Shown here: piece by piece, positions 16,934-27,321 of the stretch
How the letters are laid out: the number at the start of each line of letters is the position of its first letter
How positions within the stretch are numbered: the stretch's first letter is position 1
NCBI RefSeq assembly: GCF_003013715.1
Contig: NC_072814.1
Location: 1,736,001 to 1,800,000 of the forward strand
Direction of reading: 5' to 3'
Length of the DNA stretch: 64,000 nt
From: Candidozyma auris
Lineage: Eukaryota > Ascomycota > Pichiomycetes > Serinales > Metschnikowiaceae
Made by a program: the position numbers and the translations under genes
The notes under the pieces: model-generated
What the model was told of the DNA's origin: nothing
Databases searched by the model: none
The model's input: only the letters and a program-made list of their open reading frames with translations

Positions 16934-19846
16934 ATGAACACGATACTCATTTTATTTTTATTCTTCTTGGGCATTTCTTATGGAGGACCTCTCGAAGGAT
17001 GCAAATTCGACAGATCCTACGTAAATGGCTTTGGAACGACCATTTACAACTACACCCTAGGATCTTTGGATGGCTGGCAACCGGGATTTTTTGAAGGCGG
17101 CTACGCCAAAGGTGGTGCTTTCGCATACATAGCGAACCTCGACATCACAACTTTTTCATTTACCCCGGACGATCTTGAAATCGTAAATACCTTCGGGATC
17201 CGGATGCATCGTTCGAATTTCACCTTTGTATTTGACGGTTACTTCTTGGCGCCAGAGTCTGGTGAATACACCTTTCGGGCAAGAACCATGAACTCGTTGC
17301 AATTTCAAATTGGATCCAATGGAAGCTGTTGCGATAATCCCAAAGAACACATGGGCGAGAAGACTATAATGACAATTATGAACAAGCCCGGTGAACATGT
17401 TAAATTGGCTGATACAATTAAGTTGAACTTGAAGGCGGGGATGTACTATCCCATCAAATTAGTTTGGTTTAACCAACGAGGAGAGTTTCTTATAGAAACC
17501 AAGGTGACGTTTCCTTCGGGCAGACATATCGATATTGCAAAACGCTCCTTCAAAGTCAACAACCATTTTGAGGCGAACCCATCATGTCCGGTTCCGCCTA
17601 CGTCTTCAAAAACGGTGACTGCGGACGTGCAAACTCCCATCACAACAACAACAACTTGGGATTTTACTCCGGTGGAAATTGTCACGGTTCCCACCGATTA
17701 TACAGCGGTACACTTGACCAGATCCACATTCACAACAACTTATACCGATGATAAAGGCGCCTTACAAACCGACTCCGGTGTTCTAATCGTTACCACCACT
17801 GGTAAATCTATAGTAACCACGACAACCATGTTCCCACATTTGACGAGATCCACATTTACAACATCTTCGATGAATTCTGATGGTTCATGGCAAACTGATT
17901 CTGGAGTTGTCATCGTCACTGGATCCGAGGATACATTTGAGACAACGACAACCATGTTCCCACATTTGACGAGATCCACATTTACAACATCTTCGATGAA
18001 TTCTGATGGTTCATGGCAAACTAATTCTGGAGTTGTCATCGTCACTGGATCCGAGGATACATTTGAGACAACGACAACCATGTTCCCACATTTGACGAGA
18101 TCAACTTTCACAACCACTGGTACCAACTCCGATGGCGAAGTTGTCACTGATTCTGGTGTGGTCATCGTTACTGGATCCGAGGATTCGTTTGTGACAACGA
18201 CTACCACGTTCCCCCATTGGACAAGATCCACATTTACAACATCTTCGATGAATTCTGATGGTTCATGGCAAACTGATTCTGGTGTGGTGATTGTTACTGG
18301 GTCTGAAGATTCGTTTGAAACAACGACAACCATGTTCCCACATTTGACAAGATCAACCTTCACGACTTCATCAATGAATTCTGACGGCTCATGGCAAACT
18401 GATTCTGGTGTGGTCATCGTCACAGGCTCTGAAGACGTCTTCGAAACTACGACAACCATGTTCCCTCACTTGACGAGATCCACATTTACAACATCTTCGA
18501 TGAATTCTGATGGTTCATGGCAAACTGATTCTGGAGTTGTCATCGTTACTGGATCCGAGGATACATTTGAAACAACGACAACCATGTTCCCACATTTGAC
18601 GAGATCCACATTTACAACATCTTCGATGAATTCTGATGGTTCATGGCAAACTGATTCTGGAGTTGTCATCGTCACTGGATCCGAGGATACATTTGAGACA
18701 ACGACAACGATGTTCCCTCACTTGACGAGATCAACTTTCACAACCACTGGTACCAACTCCGATGGCGACGTTGTCACTGATTCTGGTGTGGTGATTGTTA
18801 CCGGTTCTGATGATTCATTTAAAACAACGACAACCATGTTCCCACATTTGACAAGCTTTTCTTCGTCTTCGACAAAAAGCACAAGAACCCCATGGCATTT
18901 TACAAATTCGAGTTCCAAGGTTCCAAGTTCGCAGCCAACGCTAAGCGACACCAGTCTTGTATCTAGCGATAATGACTCCAGAGACCAGGTTACAATGGAT
19001 TCCACGTCATCAAGCTTCCTGGTGACCAATACCGTGAAAGAAAGTACAGGTATTTCGAGCATTTTTAAGCAATCCTCGTCTATGATTGCATCGCCAGGTT
19101 CGACATCAGGAATACTTTCACAGCCCACGTCTGATGGAAATACTCAAACACATCAACCATCGATAACGTCAGCTGAAGCAGAATTTCCCTCCCCACACAG
19201 CTCGAAGACGTTGATAGTCACTACTCATGTGAGCGTAAAATCGTCGATGGACATTTTGACAACTGCGGGCCAAAGCTCGAGTACTGGTGATAAGACCACT
19301 ATAATATCTTCCCTGGTTGATGCCAGCATCGAGACGCAGATGCTGGAGCCGGCAGAACCAACTAATTTGAGGTCCTCAACACAACAGAAAGCTACAGCCA
19401 GTGAATCATCGCATGCTGATACTCCAAAAGAGAACACGTTCTCATGGACCCCTTCGACCCTTGATACCACCTACACCACCAGAGACAACCATCTAGGAAC
19501 TGACACCACACATTCAGCCAAGGCCACCATACCTGCAGCTGACCAGCCCAACGCAACCATGCCAGAAAGTGTAAGTGTTGATAATGTCTATTCTTCACAA
19601 GCAGAAGATCAACCTGCTCCAACAACCGAGTCCCTCCAATTGACAGATATTCAGGGCTCAATCACCACAGAGGCGCCTGAAGGCAACGAGAATAACGCCG
19701 GCCAAGTGCAAGAGAGCATCAAATCCAGTTCCGTAACGGCTGTTTCCACACCCCTTATCACCACCTACGAGGATGGCGGTAGAAAGGGTTCAGTGAACGC
19801 GTTTGCAGGAATATGTGGATTACTTGTGCTGCTCATCTTTTTGTAA
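16934..19846 (+). CDS. GLEYA-domain cell-wall adhesin with nine tandem repeats and a GPI-type C-terminus
   Basis: Predicted surface adhesin of 970 aa. Residues 1-17 are a signal peptide. A GLEYA/PA14-like lectin domain follows (about 22-210), with LGSLDGWQPGFFEGGYAKGG, a DGYFLAPESGEYTFRAR strand pair and Cys pairs (including SCCDNP). Nine 42-aa Thr/Ser-rich repeats (LTRSTFTT...TDSGVVIVTGSED...TTTTMF) follow. A Ser/Thr stalk comes next, and a hydrophobic tail ends VLLIFL, typical of a GPI-anchor signal. GLEYA domains in Flo/Epa-like adhesins bind glycans with calcium help. The Thr-rich repeats should be O-mannosylated, for which PMT1 lies nearby. The name GLEYA adhesin is secure at family level; I give no gene symbol. 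A TATA-like box is 48 bp upstream. Confidence 0.9.
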   Translation: MNTILILFLFFLGISYGGPLEGCKFDRSYVNGFGTTIYNYTLGSLDGWQPGFFEGGYAKGGAFAYIANLDITTFSFTPDDLEIVNTFGIRMHRSNFTFVFDGYFLAPESGEYTFRARTMNSLQFQIGSNGSCCDNPKEHMGEKTIMTIMNKPGEHVKLADTIKLNLKAGMYYPIKLVWFNQRGEFLIETKVTFPSGRHIDIAKRSFKVNNHFEANPSCPVPPTSSKTVTADVQTPITTTTTWDFTPVEIVTVPTDYTAVHLTRSTFTTTYTDDKGALQTDSGVLIVTTTGKSIVTTTTMFPHLTRSTFTTSSMNSDGSWQTDSGVVIVTGSEDTFETTTTMFPHLTRSTFTTSSMNSDGSWQTNSGVVIVTGSEDTFETTTTMFPHLTRSTFTTTGTNSDGEVVTDSGVVIVTGSEDSFVTTTTTFPHWTRSTFTTSSMNSDGSWQTDSGVVIVTGSEDSFETTTTMFPHLTRSTFTTSSMNSDGSWQTDSGVVIVTGSEDVFETTTTMFPHLTRSTFTTSSMNSDGSWQTDSGVVIVTGSEDTFETTTTMFPHLTRSTFTTSSMNSDGSWQTDSGVVIVTGSEDTFETTTTMFPHLTRSTFTTTGTNSDGDVVTDSGVVIVTGSDDSFKTTTTMFPHLTSFSSSSTKSTRTPWHFTNSSSKVPSSQPTLSDTSLVSSDNDSRDQVTMDSTSSSFLVTNTVKESTGISSIFKQSSSMIASPGSTSGILSQPTSDGNTQTHQPSITSAEAEFPSPHSSKTLIVTTHVSVKSSMDILTTAGQSSSTGDKTTIISSLVDASIETQMLEPAEPTNLRSSTQQKATASESSHADTPKENTFSWTPSTLDTTYTTRDNHLGTDTTHSAKATIPAADQPNATMPESVSVDNVYSSQAEDQPAPTTESLQLTDIQGSITTEAPEGNENNAGQVQESIKSSSVTAVSTPLITTYEDGGRKGSVNAFAGICGLLVLLIFL
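17710..18843 (+). repeat. 126-bp tandem repeats (9 units) within the adhesin gene
   Basis: The period is 126 bp (42 codons), shown by the recurrence of the TTCCCACATTTGAC block at 17831, 17957 and onward. Unit 1 is divergent. Units 4 and 9 form a second class (TTGTNSDG). Units 2, 3, 5, 6, 7 and 8 are nearly identical at the DNA level, as expected from recent duplication or gene conversion. Confidence 0.93.
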
Positions 19847-21400
19847 ATGCAGCCACGGTCCCTTTGTACATCTTATTCAGCTTTAAATATTGTAATATCT
19901 CAGCTGTTAGTATAGAGAGAGTAGGCTACAACGGACCCGCGTACGGGAAGAGAGATGAAGAGTTTTGCGCAGGAAACTTTTTGCAGCCATTTCTCGAGGC
20001 CTACAAAAGTGGATATTTAAAGAAATTTAGTAAATATGAAGATCAGCACAAGGAGACAGGTAGTAATTGTTTTTTAAAAAAAAAAAATGGTCTGTTCGCC
20101 AAACTTTCACTTTCAGAGACCTATGCGTCACTCACAAGCAGTGTCTGGGCATCACTTTGTTGAAAGTAGTTCTCTCTATTGTCGTACTGCCCTCTGTTGC
20201 AGATAAATATGAAGATCTTAAAGAGCTTTGTTCATCCACATAATTTATCCTCTCTCAATCTTCTGTTCATTTTTTGCTTTCATAATTTGCACATCAATTT
20301 CTGTTATTGCTCTAATTCTGCAGTAAAATTACAGAATAGTGTGGCAACGTAAACCACAATCAAGAGTAAACCAATATAGTAAACTGACAATTTAAGTCAA
20401 AGTTCTGGAACACAATACAGATAGTGAGTAAAGCATACCTTCTTCTTTACTTTGATGTTTGCTCCCGGTAGAGAAGCACTACCAGTCACTCAGCAGACAG
20501 TTATACACAGTAAGGTGGATAAAAGCTGCCACTTGAAACCCTGGACCCAGCATTGCAAAAGCCTCAAAAGCCACTAAGGTCTACTGTGACAAGTCAATAT
20601 TTTCAAGTACGCCTCAAAAATTTTCATATCTGCCATGGGTGTTCAGATTGCAAAGCAATCTCCAGCCGTTCTTCAAGTCTTTTCCCGATACAATCTTCTA
20701 CACACGAAATCACTACATAACCAATCAATGATCGAACAATCTATCCATTCATAAATGTCAGATTTTCACTTGCAACCAAACAGCATCTAGAATTTGTCAT
20801 AACTCACTTTATTGTCGCCAACGGGGGGAGGTTTTGGCTAAGACCTCAAGCCTCTGTCGTAAATCGCGGTCCAACGCGGCTTCTCTGCGAGCCAAATGGC
20901 TGGCGCCAGGCCCACAAAAAATAAATACCATTCAATTACATCGAAACGAGATAGCCTCAGAATCTGAATCAGTGAGATTTTCAGCCTTCACTGGCAAAAT
21001 TGTTCAAGCCCAACTCTACTCCAAGAAAACCATTTCCTTTGTCACTTTGGCGATTTCTTCGTCGTCCTACCTATTTCCTGTCTTGGCCAGGGCGACTCGT
21101 TTTGTCCTGGTGCTCGCGCCGGATTCGTCGCTGGAGCCATTCTTTTGGGCGCGATTCGGTGCCAATTGCCTGTGTCTTGGTGCTTTTTTGGCGCCTGCTG
21201 GACAATCTCGCTTTTTTCTTCGCACCCCGATCGCCTATATGTCTGCCGAACGTGAGAGCCTTGGCCCCGGTTTCTCGGACTGGAGGGGCTAGTGCGAAAA
21301 CACAATCAAAAGTGAAGCCTTTTCATTTCATCGGCCCCCTATAGGTGATTTTCTACACGTCCTGCTGGAACTCAAAATTTAAGCTACACCCCTGTTTTCC
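19847..21400. other. 1.55-kb intergenic region adhesin to DCR2
   Basis: It holds one exact 12-bp element (19980) shortly after the adhesin stop and a run of nine or more A near 20078. Frames at 20834-21344 overlap on several phases and look random. No gene is seen. Confidence 0.5.
19980..19991 (+). promoter_or_regulatory. 12-bp element TTYGCAGCCAWT
   Basis: Exact match 134 bp after the adhesin stop and 1.4 kb before DCR2. It is the one copy not clearly in a promoter. Confidence 0.5.
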
Positions 21401-23089
21401 ATGTCCATCAAGTCGACGTTGGGCTCGCTAGTGCGCAACCGCAAGGTGCTTTTCCTTTTGTTTGTGGGGCTCTTCTTCACTGTCTCTGTCCACACATTAC
21501 ACGGCCAGGGCATCACCGTCCAGTACAAGGAGATTCTGCCTCACAACCAGGTACTCACGTACGCTCCCATTTCCCAGACGATCGCTGATAACTACTTAGT
21601 CACCGATGTCCAGATCCGCAAGTGCATGAAGGGCTTTTCGTGTCTGGCGCCCAAGCCGTCCTCATCTAAGAGTACGTGGCACAAGATCGACACCAAGTTG
21701 AACTTACACGAGATTTCCTTTTCTTCTTACAATTACTATATGTATGTGGAGAAGACCCACGGGCCAGACGCGTCTGTTTTCGTCACCGACGTGCAATTCA
21801 ACCCGAGTGACAAGGCTCCCAACGACAAAAACAAGTGGAAAAAGCACAAGGTCACCAGCAACCTTTACGTATGGATCAACTACATGGAGCAACCAGACTT
21901 TGAGACTCCTTATATTCGTGATGTCAACTTGCTTTTTGGAACTCACGACATGAAGGACACCAGAGAACACTGGAAGTTCAACCCGGCACCCATTGCATTG
22001 CCCATGAAACAGTCTGTACAACCTCATGCTTCGCTCTTGGCAATCTCTGTGAATGACGAGATGCCAATCATCAATTCGGCAACGGAATTTGAGAGCATTC
22101 TCAAAAAGAATAGCTTGATAACCACGAGGGAGCCAAAATTCAAGATTGCCCAACTCAGTGATTTGCATATTGGTCTGGACCAAGGTAGGTGTTTTGGCGA
22201 GGAATGTAAGTTTGATAGCGGAACATTGGACTTCATCAGCCTGGCGCTTGAAAGCGAAGGCGATATCAAGTTGGTGGTCATTACTGGCGACTTGATTGAC
22301 ATTGAGCGCGTGAAGCATATTGATTCTGCAGTGTTGAAGGCGTTGTCGCCAATCTTGGCTCTCAAGATCCCCTTTGTCTTCACATTTGGTGACTCTGACT
22401 GGGATTGGAACAACTATCACACCAAAATCAACATCTTGAACTTTGTGTCCAGCTTGCCAAATTGCTACAACAAGGATGTCTCTCAGGCGGATCACCGCAT
22501 GCACGGGTTGACCAACTACAACATCAAGGTGTACCGTGAACCGCCAGCTTCAGATGACAACAAGTATGACTACAACAAACTCGATCTCGGAAATCCAGAT
22601 GCCATCGTGACAGTGTTGGACTCTGAATTCGCCGAGGTTGACGCTACTCAGAGCAACTTCATGTACAGAGTTACACTGCACTTATCACCTGACATGAACC
22701 ACAGGCTATTGTTCTTTCACTACCCGCTCCCCAACTTCCGCCCAGACAAGCAGTTCAAGCTCATCGGCTCATACAACGAGAAACATAAACTCGAGACTCC
22801 TACAGACAGGAAGTTCCTCATAGATGCTATTGACTGTGGCTACAAGGCGATTTCCGTCGGCCATGAGCATGAGAACGACGCATGTATATGGAAGACGGAG
22901 CTGAACAAGGACGTGTTGCTCTGCTACAGTGGTATTGCCGGCGAGTCCGGTATCACGAAACTCGAAAAAGATTTTTCTAGAAGATTCAGAATCTTCCAGA
23001 TCGACTTCGACAACAACAACATCTTAAGTTGGAAGAGAACCGCAAAGGAACCCTTTGACCCACAAGCTATCTGGCCCCTTGGGCAGTAA
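21401..23089 (+). CDS. DCR2: Dcr2/Sia1-type calcineurin-like phosphoesterase
   Basis: This 562-aa protein has one N-terminal hydrophobic segment (about 16-34, a signal anchor), a family-specific N-terminal half and a metallophosphatase domain from about 245. Metal motifs are DLH at 254-256, GD at 296-297 and a late GHEHEND. The third motif, usually GNHD, reads GDSD at 330-333. Dcr2 in S. cerevisiae is a phosphatase that promotes START of the cell cycle and acts on Sic1 and Ire1. The paralogue Sia1 is related, so DCR2 versus SIA1 is not settled here. The substitution in the third metal motif may weaken catalysis or be tolerated. Confidence 0.8.
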   Translation: MSIKSTLGSLVRNRKVLFLLFVGLFFTVSVHTLHGQGITVQYKEILPHNQVLTYAPISQTIADNYLVTDVQIRKCMKGFSCLAPKPSSSKSTWHKIDTKLNLHEISFSSYNYYMYVEKTHGPDASVFVTDVQFNPSDKAPNDKNKWKKHKVTSNLYVWINYMEQPDFETPYIRDVNLLFGTHDMKDTREHWKFNPAPIALPMKQSVQPHASLLAISVNDEMPIINSATEFESILKKNSLITTREPKFKIAQLSDLHIGLDQGRCFGEECKFDSGTLDFISLALESEGDIKLVVITGDLIDIERVKHIDSAVLKALSPILALKIPFVFTFGDSDWDWNNYHTKINILNFVSSLPNCYNKDVSQADHRMHGLTNYNIKVYREPPASDDNKYDYNKLDLGNPDAIVTVLDSEFAEVDATQSNFMYRVTLHLSPDMNHRLLFFHYPLPNFRPDKQFKLIGSYNEKHKLETPTDRKFLIDAIDCGYKAISVGHEHENDACIWKTELNKDVLLCYSGIAGESGITKLEKDFSRRFRIFQIDFDNNNILSWKRTAKEPFDPQAIWPLGQ

Positions 23090-23254
23090 GGAGGCTGTGA
23101 CTTGGTGTTGTAATTTCTGATTATGATGTACTCTGTGATGTACTATATGTGCAGCTTATGTATAATATATTCGTGCTGTCAGCAAACATTAAAAAAGGCA
23201 TATTCAGGCTGATCTATTTTCTTTCTCACTGCCATGTCTGTATCGCAGTGAGCT

Positions 23255-23266
23255 TTTGCAGCCATA
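23255..23266 (+). promoter_or_regulatory. near-match of the 12-bp element
   Basis: TTTGCAGCCATA, one mismatch at the last base, 80 bp upstream of FCF1. Confidence 0.4.
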
Positions 23267-23299
23267 GTGTGTGGTACACTACCGTAGATCAGATATCGA

Positions 23300-23307
23300 G
23301 CGATGAG
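23300..23307 (+). promoter_or_regulatory. PAC motif (GCGATGAG) of FCF1
   Basis: Exact GCGATGAG, 39 bp before the FCF1 ATG. PAC is the known promoter element of ribosome-biogenesis genes in yeasts, and FCF1 belongs to that regulon, so site and gene agree. Confidence 0.7.
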
Positions 23308-23345
23308 ATGACTTGGGAAACTAAAACTACCAAAACCGCCAAAAC

Positions 23346-23909
23346 ATGGGAAAGGCAAAGAAAACAAGAAAAGTGTCGCTCATGAAGCGGGCTTTAAAAG
23401 CAAATGATCCTAAATTACAAAAAGAAAAGCCAAAGCAGAAAAAAGACGACCCTGAACTCACAAAGCAAGTGCCTCAAGTTAGCAGTGCCCTCTTCTTCCA
23501 GTACAACGAAGCCATAAAACCCCCATACCAAATTCTTTTAGATACAAACTTTTTCAATTTTTCTATCCAAAAGAAAATCGACATTGTGCGTGGTCTCATG
23601 GATTGTTTGTACGCAAAGTGCATACCTATAGTCACAGACTGTGTGATGGCAGAGTTGGAGAAGTTGGGGCCAAAGTATCGTATTGCGTTGAAGCTTGCAA
23701 AAGACCCTAGAATCAAAAGATTGAGCTGCTCACACGGAGGTACTTATGCCGATGACTGTTTGGTCAACAGAGTGATGCAGCACAAATGTTATATTGTGGC
23801 TACGAATGATGCGGATTTGAAAAGAAGAATAAGAAAGATCCCCGGTATTCCAATCATGGGTGTTGGTGCACATTCGTATGTCATTGAGAGATTACCCGAT
23901 GTCTTCTAG
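23346..23909 (+). CDS. FCF1: Fcf1, PIN-domain SSU processome protein
   Basis: Essential nucleolar protein needed for early pre-rRNA cleavages (A0, A1, A2) in 18S rRNA maturation. The 187-aa length matches S. cerevisiae (189). It begins MGKAKKTRK and has a Lys-rich N-terminus. A PIN domain runs from about 60, with LLDTNFF (Asp66), [12 protein letters not shown], a DDCLVNRV block and [11 protein letters not shown], ending in [16 protein letters not shown]. These are near-invariant in the family. I saw no in-frame CTG codons, in keeping with avoidance in a highly expressed gene of a CTG-Ser yeast. A PAC element lies 39 bp upstream. Confidence 0.97.
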   Translation: MGKAKKTRKVSLMKRALKANDPKLQKEKPKQKKDDPELTKQVPQVSSALFFQYNEAIKPPYQILLDTNFFNFSIQKKIDIVRGLMDCLYAKCIPIVTDCVMAELEKLGPKYRIALKLAKDPRIKRLSCSHGGTYADDCLVNRVMQHKCYIVATNDADLKRRIRKIPGIPIMGVGAHSYVIERLPDVF

Positions 23910-24953
23910 TGGAGTAGTATCTGTTCACTTTTTGGGAGACTAATAGAATGGTAATTTGGAGTCGATTGCCTCACCTATACACACTTCAGAGCCGGAGGCG
24001 ACTGAATGATGTATGAACTTTGCATTGTAACGAAGAATATTAGCTACATATGGTTTTGAGGTGCAAGGACTTGCAACCGTCTTGGAAAGGTTACCTTTTA
24101 ATTGGGCTGGAACCCAGAACCGGTCATCTTCCACATCTGTTTTATCTGAATAGGCACTGTCCTTCACTTTTAGGTGGCCCATCTGCTCTTCATGTGCGAT
24201 GTGGCGAGAAAATGGGTATTCAGAGAATAGATGTTGATTTGGCTCTTTGCCATCTGCCTTGCTGTCTTTCCGGACTACGATAAACCGCCAGGCCACACAT
24301 ATCTCATGTGCTTCCTACTAAAGAACGATAGCACCTAGGTTCAACTGTCAGAATTTAGGCTCTCATCACTCAACATATACATAGAATGGGACTATAAATA
24401 CTTCAGGCCCTCTGGATTCTAATATTGCATGCTTCCATAACGGTATCTAAATTGACCACAAAAAGTGTCCAGTTCCTCTATACGTTCCTAAGGTTCACTT
24501 GTTGACACTATGCTTTCTCTAATCCCCGATTCGTGGAGCATTTTGAGTCTACGAGATAGAGAATTCTTCACTGAAAGCTAAGTGAATCATGGAGAAAAGG
24601 CAACTATTTTACAAAAGAGACATTCAAGTATCCTCACACAAAATTACCCGAAAAATCGATATCCTTAGAAAACATTGAGATTGAAAGGTCTGTAGCAGTA
24701 GCAAATAGGATTGCAACCTCATCAAAAGATGGCATCCAAGTCGCTAGTCTCATACTTCTTTAATTGAAATTTAAAGTTATCCCCGATATTCCTTTCACAA
24801 AAACTTTGAAAAACTTGTAAACTGATGATAGCATGTTGCTGCACCTGAGTGTCTACAGAACATTGTTGGACAGCATCGATTTAAGAATACAAAGGCAGAA
24901 GCCCATTAACTAGACAAGCGATCCACTTATTATAACAAGGTATTAGCCGATGC
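23910..24953. other. 1.04-kb intergenic region FCF1 to the GPI microprotein
   Basis: A 118-codon minus-strand frame (23940-24296) is the longest open stretch. It has mixed composition and no recognised family, so I do not call it. The rest is AT-rich with no feature. Confidence 0.4.
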
Positions 24954-25118
24954 TTACAACAACAAAGCAGCAGCACCAACAGCGGCCAAACCGGCACCGA
25001 CAGCGCCAGCACCAAGTGGAGCGGCAGCGGCACCAGAGCCGGAGGAGGAGGAGGAGTCGTTAGCAGCCTGGACGGAAACGGCAACAACAGCGGCAGCGGC
25101 GATTTTGGAGAATTGCAT
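24954..25118 (-). CDS. 54-aa secreted, Ala/Ser-rich microprotein with GPI-anchor-like tail
   Basis: A complete small ORF: ATG at 25118-25116, TAA at 24956-24954. The product starts MQFSKIAAAAVVAVSVQA, a textbook signal peptide with likely cleavage near residues 18-19. A mature core NDSSSSSGSG follows, then an Ala/Gly/Leu-rich hydrophobic tail ending ALLL, as in GPI attachment signals. Only about 15-20 residues would remain after both cleavages. Codons are almost all the preferred kind (GCC, GCT, TCC, GGT, TTG), which suggests high expression. TATAAG lies 62 bp upstream. Similar short MQFS... cell-wall proteins exist in yeasts. I cannot assign a gene name. Confidence 0.82.
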   Translation of the reverse strand: MQFSKIAAAAVVAVSVQAANDSSSSSGSGAAAAPLGAGAVGAGLAAVGAAALLL

Positions 25119-25179
25119 TATTAATTGGTTTTGGGATGTAGAGAAATATAACTACATGAAGCAAGGGGTACAGGGGGTT

Positions 25180-25185
25180 CTTATA
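25180..25185 (-). promoter_or_regulatory. TATA-like box of the GPI microprotein gene
   Basis: TATAAG on the minus strand, 62 bp before the ATG at 25118. Confidence 0.4.
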
Positions 25186-27247
25186 CTTCTGCGGTAGGGC
25201 TGAGCAAACGATGAATTAGCTCAAGTGCACCAAATGGGAAGGTGAAGAAGTCCCAAACAGGGCAACACACACAGGGCCCTGAGCAAGTAGAACCCCGTGC
25301 TTACCTCGGGCCACGCCAGGCGACCTATACCGGTTTAGCACTTGTCGCATGGACGTTTTCTACAACCAGAGCAGCAATTGAGATTCATGAGAAGAAGCAC
25401 AACAGTTCTATAGATATATTTCTGAGGTCTTGTCAATAACCTCTTAGCGAGGAAAATACTAACATTTCCAGTGCTAGTGAATCTGTGCTCGTCGCTTCGT
25501 TGAGCCGCTCGTAGCGATTGGGGCTTGCGCTCGTTATTGCTGTCACCGCCAGGGCACAAATCACACAAAACCCCAACGACTCAACTGTTGCTACATTGGA
25601 GCCGGCAGTGCTAATGATGACTCTGGGCAGCATGAAGGGCATGTGAAAACCAAAAAAAAATCAAGACAGATAGCGGGTATTCACATCGGAGGAGAGATTT
25701 GCGCCTTAGACAAGTAGCTTGTCATGAACCTCGCTTGTGTCGATTGCACATGCATTGCTATGTCATCAAGTTTTAAAGTATCATCAGCTGTCTCTTTTTG
25801 GTAAAGCATTCTCATGGAGAGCAAATGCCGCCCATTTGGGCCACAGCAACACTGCGTAGGTGCAGTTGCTCGGGCCTCACGAATAATCCGTCTTTGTCAT
25901 GAAGGACTGAAATTCAATGCAACGTGTGACAAGTTGCTTGCTGAAGGTGAAACCCTGCTCTAATTCTTATGTGCCTCGTGCCTGGTGCCTGCCGAGCGTT
26001 GTCCTGTAATATTTGCTGTGTATTGCTTGTTTGCTAGTGGCTGTATTGACTGCAATAGTGGCTTCGCCTGAAGAGCTTCTTCCCTCGCATCATCAATTGT
26101 TCTTATGCGTTTGATGTGGCGTAGACAAGAGATCTCAAAAAGCGTTTTGTGAAAATATAAGATTGTGATCGGCAAACAGGTTACGTTTATCAAAGAAGGC
26201 TGTGAGTAGAACTCTTAAAGTGCTCTAGTCAATAATAAAGCAAAGAATCTTGTGTCTGTTGCTACAAACTAGCTTTCTTAGCTCATAGTGCTGTACTAGC
26301 TGGGAATTTTGCACCCGAATTGAACATCTGCGATAGCCCATGATACTGTGTTCGACACTGTACTTGCTGTAGCCACCGGCTGCCCTTCGGTTGCTCTAAT
26401 TTGATGGCCCGATAGATTATGAAGTTTAGCCTTGCCACGGCGATATTCAAGTTGCTTGTGAGTGTACCTTGGTGTAGAGCGGATGGCATGCTGCTGCCAT
26501 CAACAGGTAAGGAAAAAATTTGTTACAGAGCTCTTGGATACAATCTACATTCTGTTGAGATTCATTATGTTTGTCAATGGTTATTGTCCGCATGCTTATT
26601 TGATTGCGAAGTATTAAACAACTTCTTAGCTATAGGCCATGGCTGATTTGACCTCGATTATAAACGGGTCAGAAGCTATAATTGTCAATTTTCTAGTTGA
26701 TTTCTTCCTTGAATTGCAAACAGCCCAAGCACCATAATCAACTTGATTTTCTCCGGCTGCTTCTGTGTGGGTTCTTGACCTCTCAAGGCCCTCAGAAACC
26801 ATTTTGGTAAATAAGAGAGCTTATATCATCAACTATAGCGCATTGGAAACTTCATCCAATAATATATCCTGGTGTATTTGCAATGTAGGAGTATTATCAA
26901 ATCCGTTTCAGCCATGTCGCAGCTCCACTTTGGCTGGGCAGAGGACCATCCGCAAAGCAAAATATCAGCACAATTTAAGTGAAAGAGGACTTCAGAAAAA
27001 AACAGCTCTTATCTTCCCTAAAGGATTTTATGAGTGTTTTATTCTTTGTCCCGTGGGATTCTCACGATTTCGCAGCCAAAAGGACTATCCCCAGCTCAAG
27101 ACCATCAAAGTTGGAACGCCATAACCAAGCAGTCTACATATTGGAGCATCAGAAGCGTTTCAATAAACTACACTTAAAACATGAATTTTCATCTGCTATC
27201 TTTTAATGCCCATGCTGTATCTGCGCCCCTCCTCGAGGAGGTTTTGG

Positions 27248-27259
27248 ATTGGCTGCAAA
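27248..27259 (-). promoter_or_regulatory. 12-bp element TTYGCAGCCAWT
   Basis: Exact match on the minus strand, 62 bp before the ATG at 27322. Confidence 0.6.
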
Positions 27260-27321
27260 ATTGAGAGTCCTCTTTAAAGTCGGCCTGCGCCCACCGAAAT
27301 TGCATTCACACAATTTCACAC

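Larger units (their letters stand above)
25119..27321. other. 2.2-kb gene-poor region
   Basis: The open frames are all under 120 codons, lack family features and overlap on opposite strands. The region holds one exact 12-bp element (27248) and one near-match (27069-27080, TTCGCAGCCAAA), both near its right end. An unusually long gap for this genome; no RNA gene is recognised. Confidence 0.5.

Noticed and set aside
17740..18459. 239-codon Val-rich open frame on the minus strand across the adhesin repeats
   Set aside because: It is a by-product of the 126-bp repeats, which lack stops on both strands; the plus-strand frame has signal peptide, GLEYA domain and GPI tail.
23940..24296. 118-codon minus-strand frame after FCF1
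   Set aside because: No family, no promoter signal, and an overlapping frame on the other strand; coding status cannot be told by eye.
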